Origin: Morella rubra
Lineage: Eukaryota > Streptophyta > Magnoliopsida > Fagales > Myricaceae
Assembly (NCBI GenBank): GCA_003952965.2
Contig: CM025856.1
Span: 29,058,061 to 29,122,060 of the forward strand
DNA length: 64,000 bases
Direction: 5' to 3'
Both the position numbers and the translations under genes were made by a program. The number at the start of each line of letters is the position of its first letter. Within the stretch, counting starts at the first letter, position 1. Of the stretch, positions 1 to 12,779 are shown in pieces. The notes beneath the pieces are model-generated. The model was not told where the DNA came from. It saw only the letters and a list, made by a program, of their open reading frames with translations, and did not search any database.

Positions 1-1625
1 TAAGCACTAACTATATAGGCTTTTGCGTGCTTAAACAACAAAAGTAGGCTTGAAGGTATGATTGAAGCAGTCAGCTTATCAAAATTTTAACCCTCTGGTT
101 CCTATGGTCCACTAAATGTTAATCAAATGATTAGGCTAATATGCTTATATTACTGGAATTAAATTGACAGGTAGAGTCCTTTCACACAGGAAAACCTTCA
201 TATGGGCACTAAGATGTCCCACAAGAATAATTGGGACACAGTTCATCATAGGATACAACTCAAAGTTGCCCTTTCTTCCTTCTTTCAGTATCCGAGTGAC
301 TTGTAGGAACAAGAAAACCAGAAAGTAAGCATCAAATCCTTATGCCAGTTTTCAGCATTCACGTGGAGTGTATGGTGAAGTGATATGATTGACCCCTGTT
401 TCCAAGTGTAGGCCATCCTTACATAGAATCTTTAAAGGGTAAATATGAATAATGCAACTCATAAATAAGCCCATAAAGCGATTATTTAAACATTGTTGCC
501 ATCATGGGAGGAAACCCTCGAGAAGCTTTTAGTTTGCTAGGAAGTGGAAAATTGTTATCCGTAACAATAATCATTATGAGGAGATCATAACTAGTTAATG
601 TTCAGGAAGAGAAAGGGGAGAGACATGATTAAACATGGGCCTGAATATATTGCACAATTGCTTGAACATTGATTTGACTGGCTTGACTGGATTTTAAAGG
701 GAATTAATCTTGCAGATGTCAGTATCAATTTCGGAGTTTCCAAAAGTTTCTTGTAGGGATGCAAGAACTATTATAGGGTTCCTGCGCTTTGTTTGTTTTT
801 ATCATTTCTCTCCAAGTCCACTTGCACGAGAGAAAAGCATGGATTTGTATCTTCAAGATCGAGGCAAACAATGTGGAGCGTTCTAGTTTGCTTGATGTAC
901 AGAAGTAGATAGAAAACATCAATCCATGTGCCAAATTCTGGTTACTTTTATCATGATACATTCCATTTGTGAATAGAAGAAAGCGTAAATGAGAGAGGCG
1001 TGAAACCTCTCAAAGCATCTTTATTTGCTTGTGAACAGAGCAAGGAATGCTTAGAAAGAAGAGAGGGAGGGGGGGGGGGCGTTGGGAAAAGAACAGATAG
1101 AGCAAGGAAGAAAAGCTGGAAACATACAAGCTTTTCTTTTTGTCTTGCGCTATAATGCCTTGCATTGAGATCATAAACTAAGGTTAAAACCTAACACACA
1201 AAAACTCGTCCCAGAAACAACCGAACAGCAAAAACAAGAAACAGAGAAACTTGATAAGAACTATTTGCTAAGAACTATTGCTCAAAACTCAAGGATGATT
1301 GGACTACAAAAAGTTTTTTGACGTATTCTGGGAGCTTCCAACGATTGATTTTAGCATTCACGTAGCCTGCCTTACCTTGTTTTCGCGTCTGTCTGAGATC
1401 CAAGTACGAATATTTAGACTTGGTTCGGAAAAACAGAAGAAATAGAAGCCAAAAAATTTAGACATTGAAGCTTCGAGAAATAGAGAGATGCTTATACTGA
1501 CAATTACCCAAAAACATAGAGAGATGCCTAATTCTAAGATATGGGCAACAACATACTTACATGGGTGGTCTAAGAGATCAAGCTCAGAAAATAAGAGCAT
1601 ATAGGTCCTGAGTCATTTCCCAACA
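1..1625. other. Intergenic, no gene recognised
   Basis: No open frame here resembles a protein I recognise, and no splice-linked exons could be assembled on either strand. An 11-base G run lies at 1069-1079. The last few hundred bases probably include the 3' untranslated region of the minus-strand gene that ends at 1626. Confidence 0.5.
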
Positions 1626-1940
1626 TCAATCCAGCAAATTTTCTATTCGTAAAACTCTCGAAGAATCAGCAAACCGAGCCGAGAAAGACCGAGGAAGATT
1701 ATCCGGCTCCATGGACCCCGTTCCTTGATCGAAGTTCTTAGTATACGTCTTGGGATCGTAAGTACTAGCCCTCACGAACGAAACTTGAGGACGGGAAAAC
1801 TTTTTCTTCTCTCTTGTGATTTTCTTCCAAAACGTTTGCCATCTCGGCTGTGTTCTTTTGTTGTCGTGGTAGCTTCTTTGCCGGCCCAACTGGATGCATT
1901 CAACCTCCGCATCCGAGCTCCACCATTTCTTGATTCCCAT
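1626..1940 (-). CDS. Small plant-specific protein of unknown function
   Basis: A single uninterrupted frame encodes 104 residues. I start at the ATG at 1940, giving MGIKKWWSSD; two codons upstream is a TTG, not an ATG. The protein is basic and Trp-rich at the N-terminus (KKWW, RWQTFWKK), then has a lysine cluster (REKKKF). The C-terminal half has a YDPKTYTKNFDQG block followed by EPDNLPRSFSARFAD. I recognise this layout from uncharacterised plant proteins whose most conserved part is the NFDQG...EPDNL..SFSARFA segment; I know of no assigned function. No signal peptide or membrane segment is visible. The frame is intact and its length is normal for a one-exon member. An additional 5' exon cannot be excluded, because the start has no independent support. 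Confidence 0.75.
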   Translation of the reverse strand: MGIKKWWSSDAEVECIQLGRQRSYHDNKRTQPRWQTFWKKITREKKKFSRPQVSFVRASTYDPKTYTKNFDQGTGSMEPDNLPRSFSARFADSSRVLRIENLLD

Positions 1941-4046
1941 TGCCAAGTCAAAAGAGCAAGTTTTGAGGACGTGGTTTGTCGTCTCGTCTGGACGTAGGCG
2001 AGCCTATATTTATCCTGCGTGGAACATGATTACTAACTACTTTACACACGCAACTCTTTTTTTTTTTACTTTACACATGCGGGGTTCTCTCTCTTTCTCT
2101 CACCTACCCTTGTTATTCTATTTTTTTAAGGGAAGTTATTGGATTCAATTTGACTTTCTAGAAGGTGGATATTGGATCAGTGTTTGATTTTATTTGAGAG
2201 AAACAGAGAAACGAGAGAAAATTCGAAAACGATGTTTCGTGGGCTTCACGTTTATAATTTAAAATTCTTGTAGGTATTATCATAGCCTTGGTAGTCGCGG
2301 CCTGAAAGAGGACCGTGCCAGCTGAAACAACAATGGAGTATTTAATAATTAAGATTCAAAGCAAGTCCGCCGAAAGAGTCATCCTTTGCTGGCCGCCAGC
2401 CAATCTCTCTCTCTCTCTCTGTTTCTCCCCAAGCTCCTTTGAAAGATCAATGGTTACTGTATATAATTATATTTTAGTCACATGATAATGTGTTGAAAGT
2501 TCCTAGCCACCGGTATAATAAAACATTGGGCAACTAGAAGCGAATGGGCGTATGATTCAACACATTTGTTTTCTTTTTAGTTTATGTTTTACCATTTATT
2601 TTTCCAATTTGAAGCACGCAATCTAGCAAAAAAGACTAATAAAATGCCAAAATTCTAGATGCTAGTCTGATACTAATGTTAATATATATATATAAATTGA
2701 ATCATTCTGGATAGTTTGCCCAAAAGGGAAAAAAAATATTATTATTTTGGGTTCACGTTGATCTCATACATGAAATGAACTTATCTAACTTAGAACAGGT
2801 TTAGCCCTCTTTGCGCAAGCTTCTTATGCCTATTTGGGAGTGAATTTTTCTTTTCTAAAAGCATTCCTAACAGTTTATTCAAATTTGACTCTACACTTTA
2901 ACAAAAAAGAACACTTCTCTATTTTAACTATCAATTTTTAAAAATATCCCAGCAGCTTTTCTATTTTAACCATTTATTTTTACTATTCTATTTAAATATT
3001 ATTTTTTAAAGATTTCTTTATTCTTTCTCTAATATTTATATTTTTGAATATTTATTTTTAACGATCTGGAAGCAAAAAAAAACAAAAATAAATAAAAAAA
3101 TAAAAGAGAGGAGAGCTGAGAAACTGGGAGAAAGAAAAAAAAAGAAAAAAAAAAAAAAAAAAGGAAGCGGAGAGCTGAGAGAAAGAAAAAAAATAAAAAA
3201 TAAAAGAAAAAACAAAAGAAAAATTAATATTTCAAGATGGTGAAGTGACTGTTCATAAGTTAAATTTTTTTGTTAAAAATTCTTAGAATAGATAAGCTGT
3301 TAAAAAAATTTTTCAATTTTTTAGTTATATTAACTATCTATTCTAATCAAAATATTATAATAGAGAAGCTATTAAAAATATTCTAAGTCTGTTTGGGAAT
3401 GAAGTTGAAAGTTGAAGGTGAAGCCTTCCTCTACTATATATCTTGGGCCGCTTTCAGGAAAATTTGCGTACAAGAAAAAACAAGTGACTTATGAGGACCA
3501 AGAGAGTTATTGGGCTTCTTGGTCCATTTGCCCTGGTCCATAAATTCTCTACTGGTAATAGAAAATATATTTTGCTTACGAAAAGAAAAAGCAAAATTAA
3601 GAGGATATTGGCTGCTTAAAAAAACCAATTTAGAATATCGGCTCAACTTTGCTGAGCCCATTCGAGGCCGAGCAAAAGTCGTCCGCGTGCGTTTATGTCA
3701 GACGGAAGAAACGAGAAATAACGAAAGCGACGAAGAAATACAAGAAAATAAAAAAAGAGGAAAAGAACTAACGAGCTCAAGAGGATTTCTATCGGCAAAC
3801 CATATCGGCCCTCACGACCAAGTGAACCACAAAAATTCATGTCAACTTATCCCACTAGCCAAAAGCATGATTTACCAGTGCAAATGCTTGCGTGGAGGGC
3901 TTCTGACAGAAATGACTTCAACATTTTCACGCAAAACAAACATCATCCGACTACATCGCCAAATAAAACATGTTCGTCTGGAAAACTACAGATGTCTAGT
4001 GTCTAAGCTAGATGAACTTCGCAACAAAACCGAGCATTATACAAAC
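1941..4046. other. Intergenic with AT-rich, repeat-like stretch
   Basis: A short CT microsatellite lies near 2405-2423. From about 2815 to 3400 the DNA is AT-rich with an A/G-rich core at 3060-3220, in which a short GAGAGCTGAG block occurs twice. TTTGGGAGTG at about 2834 and TTTGGGAATG at about 3391 flank this stretch, and related AATATT/CTATTAAA strings recur inside, so it may be a degraded MITE; I could not define terminal repeats or a target duplication. A plus-strand frame at 3510-4076 has no recognisable content. Confidence 0.4.
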
Positions 4047-7000
4047 TTACGACGGACCACCATTAGATTTCTGTGAGTGCGTGATGGATCTCACTTTCTC
4101 ATAAGCGTCAGAACAAGCATGAGCATAATCTGACATGGCTCGGAAGAGCTCAGGTAAACGAGTTTTGAGACTACCCAATGACTTCTCTCTGACCTGGATA
4201 CAATGTTTTTGTGAGATTCAACTTCCTCTTCCAATCTCTTCTTCAAGCTCGACTGCAAATTGCTTCTCTGAGACAGGATCCTTGGGATTTGCATCTTCGC
4301 CTCTTTCAGGACCCATTTCATCCGGGCCCTTCCGCTGCATATATTTCTGGTACCATTCCTCAAATGCCTGCTTTTTGCGGAAGAACTCCTTCCTAGTCTC
4401 CTCACACTTCTCTTTAAGCTTCATCTCTTCCTCCTGATGAAGTATCATGGTTTGTATCACAGCAGCAAAGGACGCAATTGCTGATTTCACAAGCTCATCT
4501 GGAAGCTTTTCAAGATGATCATGCCATGAATGGAGAAGAGCTTGGATTGGAGGATGTTGGACTCTCGGGGGTGATGAGATTTTCTCCTTTAAGCTGCTTT
4601 CAATGGGGATGAGATTTAATTTCAACCAACTGTTAAGAGCTCGGACGTATTGTTTTTGGTGACTCACAAGCTTTTCAAATTGTGACTGCCATTCTTGTAC
4701 GACTTTTGAAAGTTGTACCGTGCGGTCACAGTGGTGCTTCGTTGTTTCCCTGGGGGCATGTTCAATGTCAAGTGATTTGAGATTTGTAACAAGTATCAGC
4801 TGGCTGTCGTGATGTGCGCACATACTCCCCCACATTTTGGCCATCCTGAAGAGCATATATCACACTCATGTTCATGAACAAACTGCTTTCATGGGAACAA
4901 ACAATTTTGTAGACAATAACCATATTGTCAAAATTTGGGACAGGAAGAATGAAAATCTTCCCAACAAAACACACAGTAAAATAATGACCTTTTCCGGTGA
5001 AATGTCCAAGTTCGTAGCTTTTTTCACCAGTGTTACCAAGGAAAATACAATAATTGTAACAAAGTCATGACAATCTCGTATGGAAACAAAAAGCGACTGT
5101 ATATTCAAGAATGGATTAGATCGCAGTAGGAAGCTCGGGTGGTCTGAGTTGAAAACCGCCAACCAGTGATAACAAAGTTCAAATCTTGTCAATGGAAGGG
5201 ACTTGAAACACACTTTCCACTTCAGACAACTACACATCCAGCACAACTATGTCTATGGTTTCTCATGCTATTTCAGACACGCACAAGCCAAAAAGCCAAC
5301 TAGACTGCAGTAGCCTTGAAAGTGACCAGATAGATTGAAGCAGAACCGGGCCAGTTTGGTGTGACTGATGGAATTGAGGTGAATAGATCAAAGTCAAATA
5401 ATATCCTTCTAGATATAATTACAAAATCCACCACCCTATACTGGATATTGACCACCTTGAGTAGACACAGTGCCTATTCAAACTATTGATAACGAAAGAG
5501 AGAAGGCCTATTTGAGAGAATGTTCTTTACAGTGAAACCAAAAAGAATTTGATTTTCTTCGTATTCACACAAGCTGAACTGTGGAGGAAGACACTTAGGT
5601 AACTAATGAGTTAGGCTTGTTCTTGTCTAAAAAAGTAAGGAGGGCATAATGGTTAAGAGGCAATTTCTGATTCCACTTCACAATGTTCTGAGGACATGCA
5701 AAGCTACCGAACGAATCTATAAATAAGAAGTGCAAAAGCGACCACACTAGAAAATATGGTGGCCTCTTTGGGCATTCAGAAAGATTAATTCATTATGCAG
5801 CAGCCAGAGGCAGGCCCCTGCTGCATGACCAAAAAAAAATCATAAAGATAAAAAAAGAGCAGCAACGAAAGAAAAAAAGAAATATTGGAAATTGAAATGA
5901 GTAAAGCCTAATTAAGACTTCCCTTTTAACTTTTTCAGCAGTAAACACTTACCCATCAACTAGAGAAACAAGTTTTGGATACAGCTGCTCATCACGAAGA
6001 CGGTTTACTTCCAAAACTGTTGAATCCATTGACTGCATGTCGACTATATATCCTGTATGCAAATGGCTTACAGCGGCTTTTGTTTTTTCCAAGGATTCAC
6101 CAGTCACATTCCGTTTCCTCTGCTTGTTCAGCAGAGCAACTTTCCTTTGATACTCAAGCTTCATTAGCTCGCCTTGCTGTTGGCAGAACGCAAACATCAA
6201 TAAGATTCAGCACAGCAAGCAACATAGACCTACTCATAAAGCCACAATTACCAGCTCTGCCAAATTATGTTTCAGAAAAGTTATCTGTTCGGCAACAAGA
6301 AGCTTCATGACAAATCATACAAAGGAGCTGCAAATTTTCAGGTAAATGACTCACAGAAATGAAATAAATTTAAACAGATTCTCTGTACTCGGTTGGTAAT
6401 GAAAACAATTCAAAGCTGAATGAGACCCTGGAGGAGTCATAGCTGACCGTAATTGCACAAAGACAACAGTCGGTAGAGATGGAAAAGACAGATGAAACCA
6501 AGAAGAAAAAGCAATGTACCTTGACTTCTTCATAAAGTTTCTTTTCCCAGGCCAACAACTTATCCAACACACTGGCATGAGTTTCATGTTCTTCTGAATC
6601 AAAGTCATCCTTCCCACCCTCACCATTGGTGATGCCTCTGAACGATTTATTCCATGTAATAACACGCATGACCCTTGCAGAATGATCAATATGTCCTGCA
6701 CTTTTTTAGAGAAAATTAGCTTGATCGTCCATGCGTCTAGAAAATAATAGGGAAAAATTACTCACTGTAAAACCAGTATAAATGAAACATACCAATAATT
6801 TCAGCTAAGTACATTAACCGTTCTTTCAATTGCTAAGAATTCTGTGTTTGCACCTCAAGATGGTTAAACTTAGAGATTCACTAGTGCATCATCTGGGAAA
6901 CACATTGGGTTTTTCTCTCGCTTTTGAAAAGAAAAAAGAACCGAAAGATCTCAATTGATGTGAGATCCTCAAAAAAAGATATATAAGGAACTTAAAATCT

Positions 7001-8273
7001 ATCCCAAATAATCTAAACATGGGATGAGATCTAGTTCATGGAATTATGTAGAATCGGGAAGATCTTTGCTTACTTAAAAGCTTCAGTTTCTCATATTAGT
7101 TTAGAGGCTTTATGTGCAACTCCAACAATTGTTTGGTGTGTGATATAATAACCTAAACATGATACATAGCTTAGAAAAAAACCTAAATATGATACGTAAC
7201 TTAAGCTTTCATATGTACAATAGTCGTAGCAATCCCAAACAATTTACAGCCATTTTTTTAATTGAAAATATCGCAGCATAGCATAATGCACAGAAGAAAG
7301 ACCAGAACTAAATAATAAATCACCCCGATTATCCGCAAAATTGGAGTGGTAATGCAAGCGAGTGGCTTCGAGCATCTTGGAGACCTCTTGGGCACTCTGA
7401 GAGGCCTTCAAGAAATGATCATCAAGCTCACCCAATATCTTCATCAAACAAATGCTGGACAGTGCCTTCCCCATCCTCTTAAACTCCTGGGGAGGAGCCG
7501 TCTGTGCGTGCTCTAATAGCTTCTCATCCTCATTTTCCTTCTTCTCCACTCTCTCCGGCGTCTTCGGCTCCACCGAATCACCGCCACTGAGGCCCACACT
7601 TCGGTTGTCTTGACCAAATGCGAGACCCTCGTTAGTGTTCTGATTTACAACGTTCTCGCTTAAAGACGGGCCCGCCGGGGCCATGGTCTCCTCCATCATA
7701 AAGAAGTAATCCCAGGTCGTGCCTTTCGATTCCGGCATCGGTGGGACCGCCTTCATTTCCGGGGTCAGTGTGGGGCCCACTTCTCTGACCTCATTTCGTG
7801 AGTCCTTTGCTATAATACCACCCCCGTCCACTCCAGTATTTCCCTCGTCCTCTTCTTCTTCATCATCGTCCTCATCTTCTACTTCATCTTCTTCCTCTTC
7901 TTCAGCAATGGCAATCGCCCTCATTTTTCGTGGCTTTATTGGCATGCTCGTGGAGCGCTTGATCGGGCTGGGACTGGGGCTTGGCGAGAAGTTAGGAAGC
8001 GGCGGCGGCGGCGGCGGCATGTTATCTATGGGCGGTGGCGTGGCAGTGGCGGTGGTTCTGTGGTGGGCTCTACTGACTGCTGCTGGGCTCTTCGGCTTCG
8101 CCGTTGCCGTAGTCGCTAAGCGCGGCACCGGTATTCTTTAAGGCCACGGCGTAACCGGAATGGCCTGCAGCGAAGGCGTTGCGGGCTATCACGGCATCTT
8201 TGATGAGGTTCCTGCGGTCCTTGCAGCGCGACACCGCCTCTTCGTTGTCTATTCTAGACTGTGCGCAACCCAT
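4047..8273 (-). CDS. DUF630/DUF632 protein (NRG2-like), three frameshifts
   Basis: Four exons: 8273-7324, 6695-6520, 6176-5953 and 4845-4047. All introns are GT-AG and the phases agree. The N-terminus MGCAQSRIDNEEAVSRCKDR is the DUF630 signature; Gly2 and Cys3 suit N-myristoylation and palmitoylation, so membrane anchoring is likely. A proline-rich stretch (PPPPPPLPNF) and an acidic run follow. Exons 2-4 carry DUF632 (HIDHSARV, ITWNKSFRGI, LYPKLV, RLPELFRAMSDYAHACSDAY). Arabidopsis NRG2, a nitrate-signalling regulator, belongs to this family; a role here is inference. Three single-base shifts break the frame: an extra base within about 8070-8128 of exon 1, an extra T near 4245, and a missing base near 4195-4205. 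After correction the product is about 715 residues. The rest is clean, so recent decay or consensus errors are both possible. The stop at 4047 follows RSITHSQKS. Confidence 0.85.
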
Positions 8274-11013
8274 TCCTCGTGGGGTTTCTTAGGTTTGGTT
8301 GGGTAGGGTAGTGATACTGCCCTGTTTGCAGAGAGAGAGAGAGAGTGTCTTTGTGTCAGAAGTGAGAACTCGGGTTTCTGGGATTCTGAAAAGTTTAGGG
8401 TAATAACTATAATGGTCAGATTTCCACGCTTACAGAAGATGATTTTGAGAGGAACTTTGAGGGTTGGCTTTGTTAGAACTTGGAAACAGAGAGAGAGATA
8501 AGTAAGAGAGTCTATAGAGAGATGAGGGTTTCGGAAGAGAGACGGAGTGCAGGAGAGACATGCTGTTGGCGAGTGTGCGGGAGAGACAGAGACGCATCGC
8601 AATGAGGAGAGCATGAAAAGAGAGAAGCAGGCGGGCCCCATTCCATGTTTCAATCCTACATTCGTCCCTGCATACGGCCGTTTATACAGAGAAGGTGGCA
8701 GAGAGCGCAGAAGAGAATCTGCTTACTCGCGGAGAGTGAAGGGTTCCGACCGTACTCGCTACTTTTGATAACGGGGTGTCCTGAACATCATTTTAAAATA
8801 ATAACGGTCACATTTTTTAAGGTGAATAAACGATGTCGTTCGCTTCTGTCGTTTTAGATTTACCAAAAATAGCGACAAAAGTGTTGGAGTGCGAACTTCG
8901 AGGGCTCATACATTTATACTGGGCCAAAATTGGGACGGCCCCAGACATCAAGAAGGCCTAGGATGTGGACCATTCCCTTGCTTTAAATATATATTAACCC
9001 TACGACGTGTTACATGATTTGAAGTTTACACGGACTTTAAACAAATTGGAGAAGAAAAACTGTTGTGAGATTTTCGGGCAAATTTTATTTTATAAGTTGG
9101 CATCTTGTTGCACTTATTTTGAATCTGCTTGCTCGATTAGTGTCCCGCTCAATTATCGCACTTAGATAAGCTGAAAGTGACTGTTAATTAAGCCTGGTAA
9201 TAAAACTTTAAATCAACTTTCGGCCGAAAGACCACTTTATTTCGTATCATAATGATTGGCCAGCCTAATTGGTTTCGGGTTTGAAATGTTACAGACAGTG
9301 ATTTTATCCGCATGTCTGTTTTCCTCACGGGGGGGAAAAGAACAGAGAGAAGGAATGTAATAATATATTGAGATATGAAACTAGAGCGTTAATCAGAAAA
9401 ATTCAAATTTCTGATACAGATTTAGTCGTCCAAACTGTCTACCAAACACTATTAAATATATTGATATGCAGAGTCATTTTTTTTTCCAAAGCAGCAGAGA
9501 GTGTGTCATTAGATCGTTATAAAACATAAATATCTTTATTACCAACATTTATTTAATATTTTATAGTTCTAATTTTTAACCATTAATATTCGAATAACTA
9601 GTATATTTGAGCCCTCCTTATTTATGTTCTATATTTTCTTATTATTATTGTTGCTGTTGCTGTTGTTATTAGTATAGTTATTACAATTATTATATGTATC
9701 CGCATTTTGACACTAATTTGTACTTTAATGTTTCTCTCAACCTCAAAAGAAAGAAATATAAGGAATCCTTTTACTTTTGGATCCAGAGAGAATTACATAC
9801 ACCTGGCAAGCTATTCCAAATTTCTTTAAAATTAGAAACTCACGCCAGTGAATGTGGGCAACAAATACTAAAAAACTGACTTATATTTCTTCCCTGAAAA
9901 ATGGAGGCCACAGGTACTAAAAATGTTTATTTCGTTTATATGTACTCCTTCCTGACAAAAAAAAAATACAAATAAAGACAAATAAAAAGCAGATAGAGGT
10001 TTTTAAGAACTACCAACATGTTACAATAAACGAAATCGCTAAATTCTGATCATTCTTAGCTAGTTTTATGCCAGTGCAAACCATATCCTTTAAAAGCTAA
10101 TAATGACCATAAGTTAGCAATGATAAGGACACAGATTGGGATGCACACCTTCAATAAGCACAAGAATCTCGCACGCAATTCAATACAATTTTCAGAAGAC
10201 CCAGAAAGCACAAAGATAGCTCGTGTGGAAAAAAGTTCGTGGAAATCTGAATGAGTGTGAAAGTGTGAGAGAGCGGGCGAGAGAAGTCAAGATATTCATC
10301 CAGCCGGAACAAAGGAATGCTACTCTGCATCCTCCAGTGCAACAGTGGAGAACCGATGTGGGCAGATACAACAAAGAGTTACCAATATAAGGACTAGATA
10401 CCGATTGCATGCATGCCACCGGGTTGTCTAAGAAGGAAGGTAACTGGAAACCAATAAGCAACTTAAAACAGATCATAATTGGAAAGAAGGAAACAGAATG
10501 CAAATAGTTATCTATAAACTGTAGCAGATGGTGGAAACTCTCTGAGTTGAATGTAAAGTCCATAGTTTACGCCTCAGTGTCGAATCCATGAACAAAACCA
10601 ATAACTTTTTCGTTTTCTATGTTTTTCTAAGATTCTTTTGAATCCTAGAATTCTAAAATCGAACATATTTTTTAACATCACCTAAACAACTACTGCAACA
10701 CGCATACCAATAAAATTAATATTACCTAAAAATTCTCAAAAAAAACATTCTAACCGAACATCCTCTAAGTGTACTGCAGAAAGCACCATTCCATGGCCAA
10801 CTCATATTCAATTGTATTAGGTTGAGAACAATGTGAAGTAGACTCAGCTTCTCTCTGAGATATAAAACCAACCAAAAACACATGAATAAAGGGGAACAAA
10901 GAAGAAATTACACCCACAAAGGCAAAGTTTGTGTGATGGGTGAGTGGGTGCGTCGATGCCTGTTAGAGAAAAGAGACATAAAGAGAGAATAAAAGATTGC
11001 ACCATTTAGACTT
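8274..11013. other. Promoter region and intergenic DNA
   Basis: The first 300 bases should hold the 5' untranslated region and promoter of the minus-strand DUF630/DUF632 gene; a GA tract lies at 8331-8345 and more GA-rich sequence follows to about 8620. From 8.8 to 11.0 kb the DNA is AT-rich. The stretch 10610-10775 (short pieces such as CCGAACATCCTCTAAG) resembles 28700-28925 and may be a common dispersed repeat. No gene was recognised. Confidence 0.45.
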
Positions 11014-11817
11014 CTCTCAATTAGACGCTCTCTACCCCACTCTCTCTCTAAACTCTCTCTGCTTCCCCGAATCCAGCCTCTCCTTTGGGGAGGTGGGAGC
11101 TTGGGCTTCCTCCTCCCCCCTCATTCCTTTCCTTTTTTCTTTCCTCCCTCTTCCCTCTCCTCCTCTCTGGTTCGTTGGCCGGTGTTTTGGTTGGGTTTTT
11201 GCTTTTCTTTGCAAGTGACTTTGTGCGGCCTCGCTGCCCTCGCTTCATCGGGCACGCGTTGCCTGGCTACCCTTAGCTAGCACCGATCTACGCAGCGACG
11301 TGTCTCCGACGCGTTAGCACCAGCGCATGTTTTTCACGCGCCCCAAGCGGTGTGCGTGGATCTCACACGCCGAGCGCTTTGGCTGCATCTGCTATCTCCT
11401 CTACCTCCTGCCTCCATTCTCTGACTGGCCTCTGTGGCTTCTGTCCTTCCTTCTTGGCCGTAAATCTCATTGGTTTCCCCCCGCCTCGTCTCCCCCACCC
11501 TCTTTTCGGTCACGTTCCGACTTTTGGTTGCTCGGTTTTATCCGATGCCTCTTTTTGCTTTTGCCCGTTTGGGCTTGCCTTTATGTTTAAGGCTTGTTGT
11601 GGCTTTTCTGTTGCTTGTTTCCCGCTCTTAGGCATAATAGCTTGCTGCCGTCTGTGGCTTTTCTGCCCCTTGTGGGTCTCTGTATGGCCTTTAGGTCACC
11701 CTACTTATTAGCCCGCTGACTCTTCGGAGTATCTGGTACACCCTTTAGAGCTTCCTGAACTTCTTAAACCTTCTTAATATTATTATTAATGATAGTTCCT
11801 ATTTTGCCTAAAAAAAA
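11014..11817 (+). mobile_element. Second copy of the LINE-like retroposon
   Basis: Plus-strand copy of the element at 13609-14416, forming the outer half of the left inverted-repeat arm. It ends in ten A at about 11810-11819, followed by AATTAAGAGATCAATT (11818-11833), the same target string as in the right arm. The 5' side at about 11000-11014 lacks the matching duplication, so this copy probably arose with the inverted duplication rather than by its own insertion. The 5' edge is uncertain by about 15 bases. Confidence 0.7.
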
Positions 11818-12644
11818 AATTAAGAGATCAATTGAGTACGTTCTTTCTTATTATTTTTGGAAAGCATAGCTAGCGAACGCAATCATGCATGACAAACACT
11901 ATATATATTTATGTCTCAAATATCTATTTTATATATCAATACATTTAAATTTTGGATACGAAATTAGCTCTCAATAGTCTTATTTTAACTATAATCTCTT
12001 TACAATAGATAATTATTTTAATTACATATTCATCTGGTAAATAATTTCATATTTGTTGAGATAGAAGAATACTTTTTAAATAACATTACGGATGCTTTTT
12101 TGTTTTACATTAAGATATATTATATTAAATTCAAAAAAAATTCAAAAGGCCTAAATTTAAATTTTCGCCTAAGGCATCAACTCATGTTGAGCCGCCCCTG
12201 GTCGATCTCCGTGTTTATTGTAAGCAATATAGATTAAATAATTAAATATTCTTATTAATTACTACCAACGTAAATATTTAGGATAAAAGATCGACTAGCT
12301 AGTAATATATTCCTATATGGGATATTATAGGTGAATTTTATTCAAAAGCAAGTCCTTGAAAAGTCAGCCATTATGAAACGGCCAGTCTTTTATTACCAGT
12401 ATTTGCCAGAGTTGGAGTGGACGATTTTCCTTCTAATCAATATATTAGATAATTATACCCTTTCCAACGAAGAAGGCTTTTGTTTTCATGTAAAGAGGTC
12501 CACTTTCTTCTTTCTTTAATTTTTAACCACCGGCCATGCATGTGTCGCACTTAATTTTCTAGACTAATGCGTAAACTAATATTGGTCCCCACAACTTGAG
12601 TAGACGTAAGACATCAATTATATTTATGTCGTAGGTTGAAATCA
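11030..12644 (+). repeat. Left arm of 3.4-kb inverted repeat
   Basis: This arm reads 5'->3' as the reverse complement of 12780-14411. A position and its partner sum to about 25424-25441 along the arm, so only a few small indels separate the arms. The inner part (about 11750-12644) looks virtually identical between arms, including a 62-codon frame present in both (12331-12519 here, 12907-13095 in the other arm). The outermost 70 bases show about ten differences. A GTTGAGCCGCCCCTGG stretch near 12186 is a string I associate with plant transposon remnants. Confidence 0.93.
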
Positions 12645-12779
12645 TCTTTTTTTTGGTTTTTGAATGGACCATGTCAACCAAAACGAGAGTCCGATCTCAG
12701 TACTATAGACAAATGATGCAGGGAGTCAGGGACAACATCTGGTTTGGTGATATCCTTGGACCATGTCAAACCAAAAGAC

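Noticed and set aside
3510..4076. Plus-strand frame of 188 codons
   Set aside because: No recognisable motif; it overlaps the 3' end and downstream flank of the minus-strand DUF632 gene and looks like a chance frame.
7719..8141. Plus-strand frame rich in Ser and Gly
   Set aside because: It is the antisense of the acidic and proline-rich exon 1 of the DUF630/DUF632 gene; the Ser run mirrors the Glu/Asp codons.
11327..11711. Overlapping Cys/Leu/Phe-rich frames in the inverted repeat
   Set aside because: They come from the pyrimidine-rich body of the LINE-like retroposon and have shifted counterparts in the other arm; no protein signature.
12331..12519. 62-codon frame identical in both inverted-repeat arms
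   Set aside because: Identity follows from the inverted repeat; the frame starts with GTG and has no known domain, so it is not called a gene.
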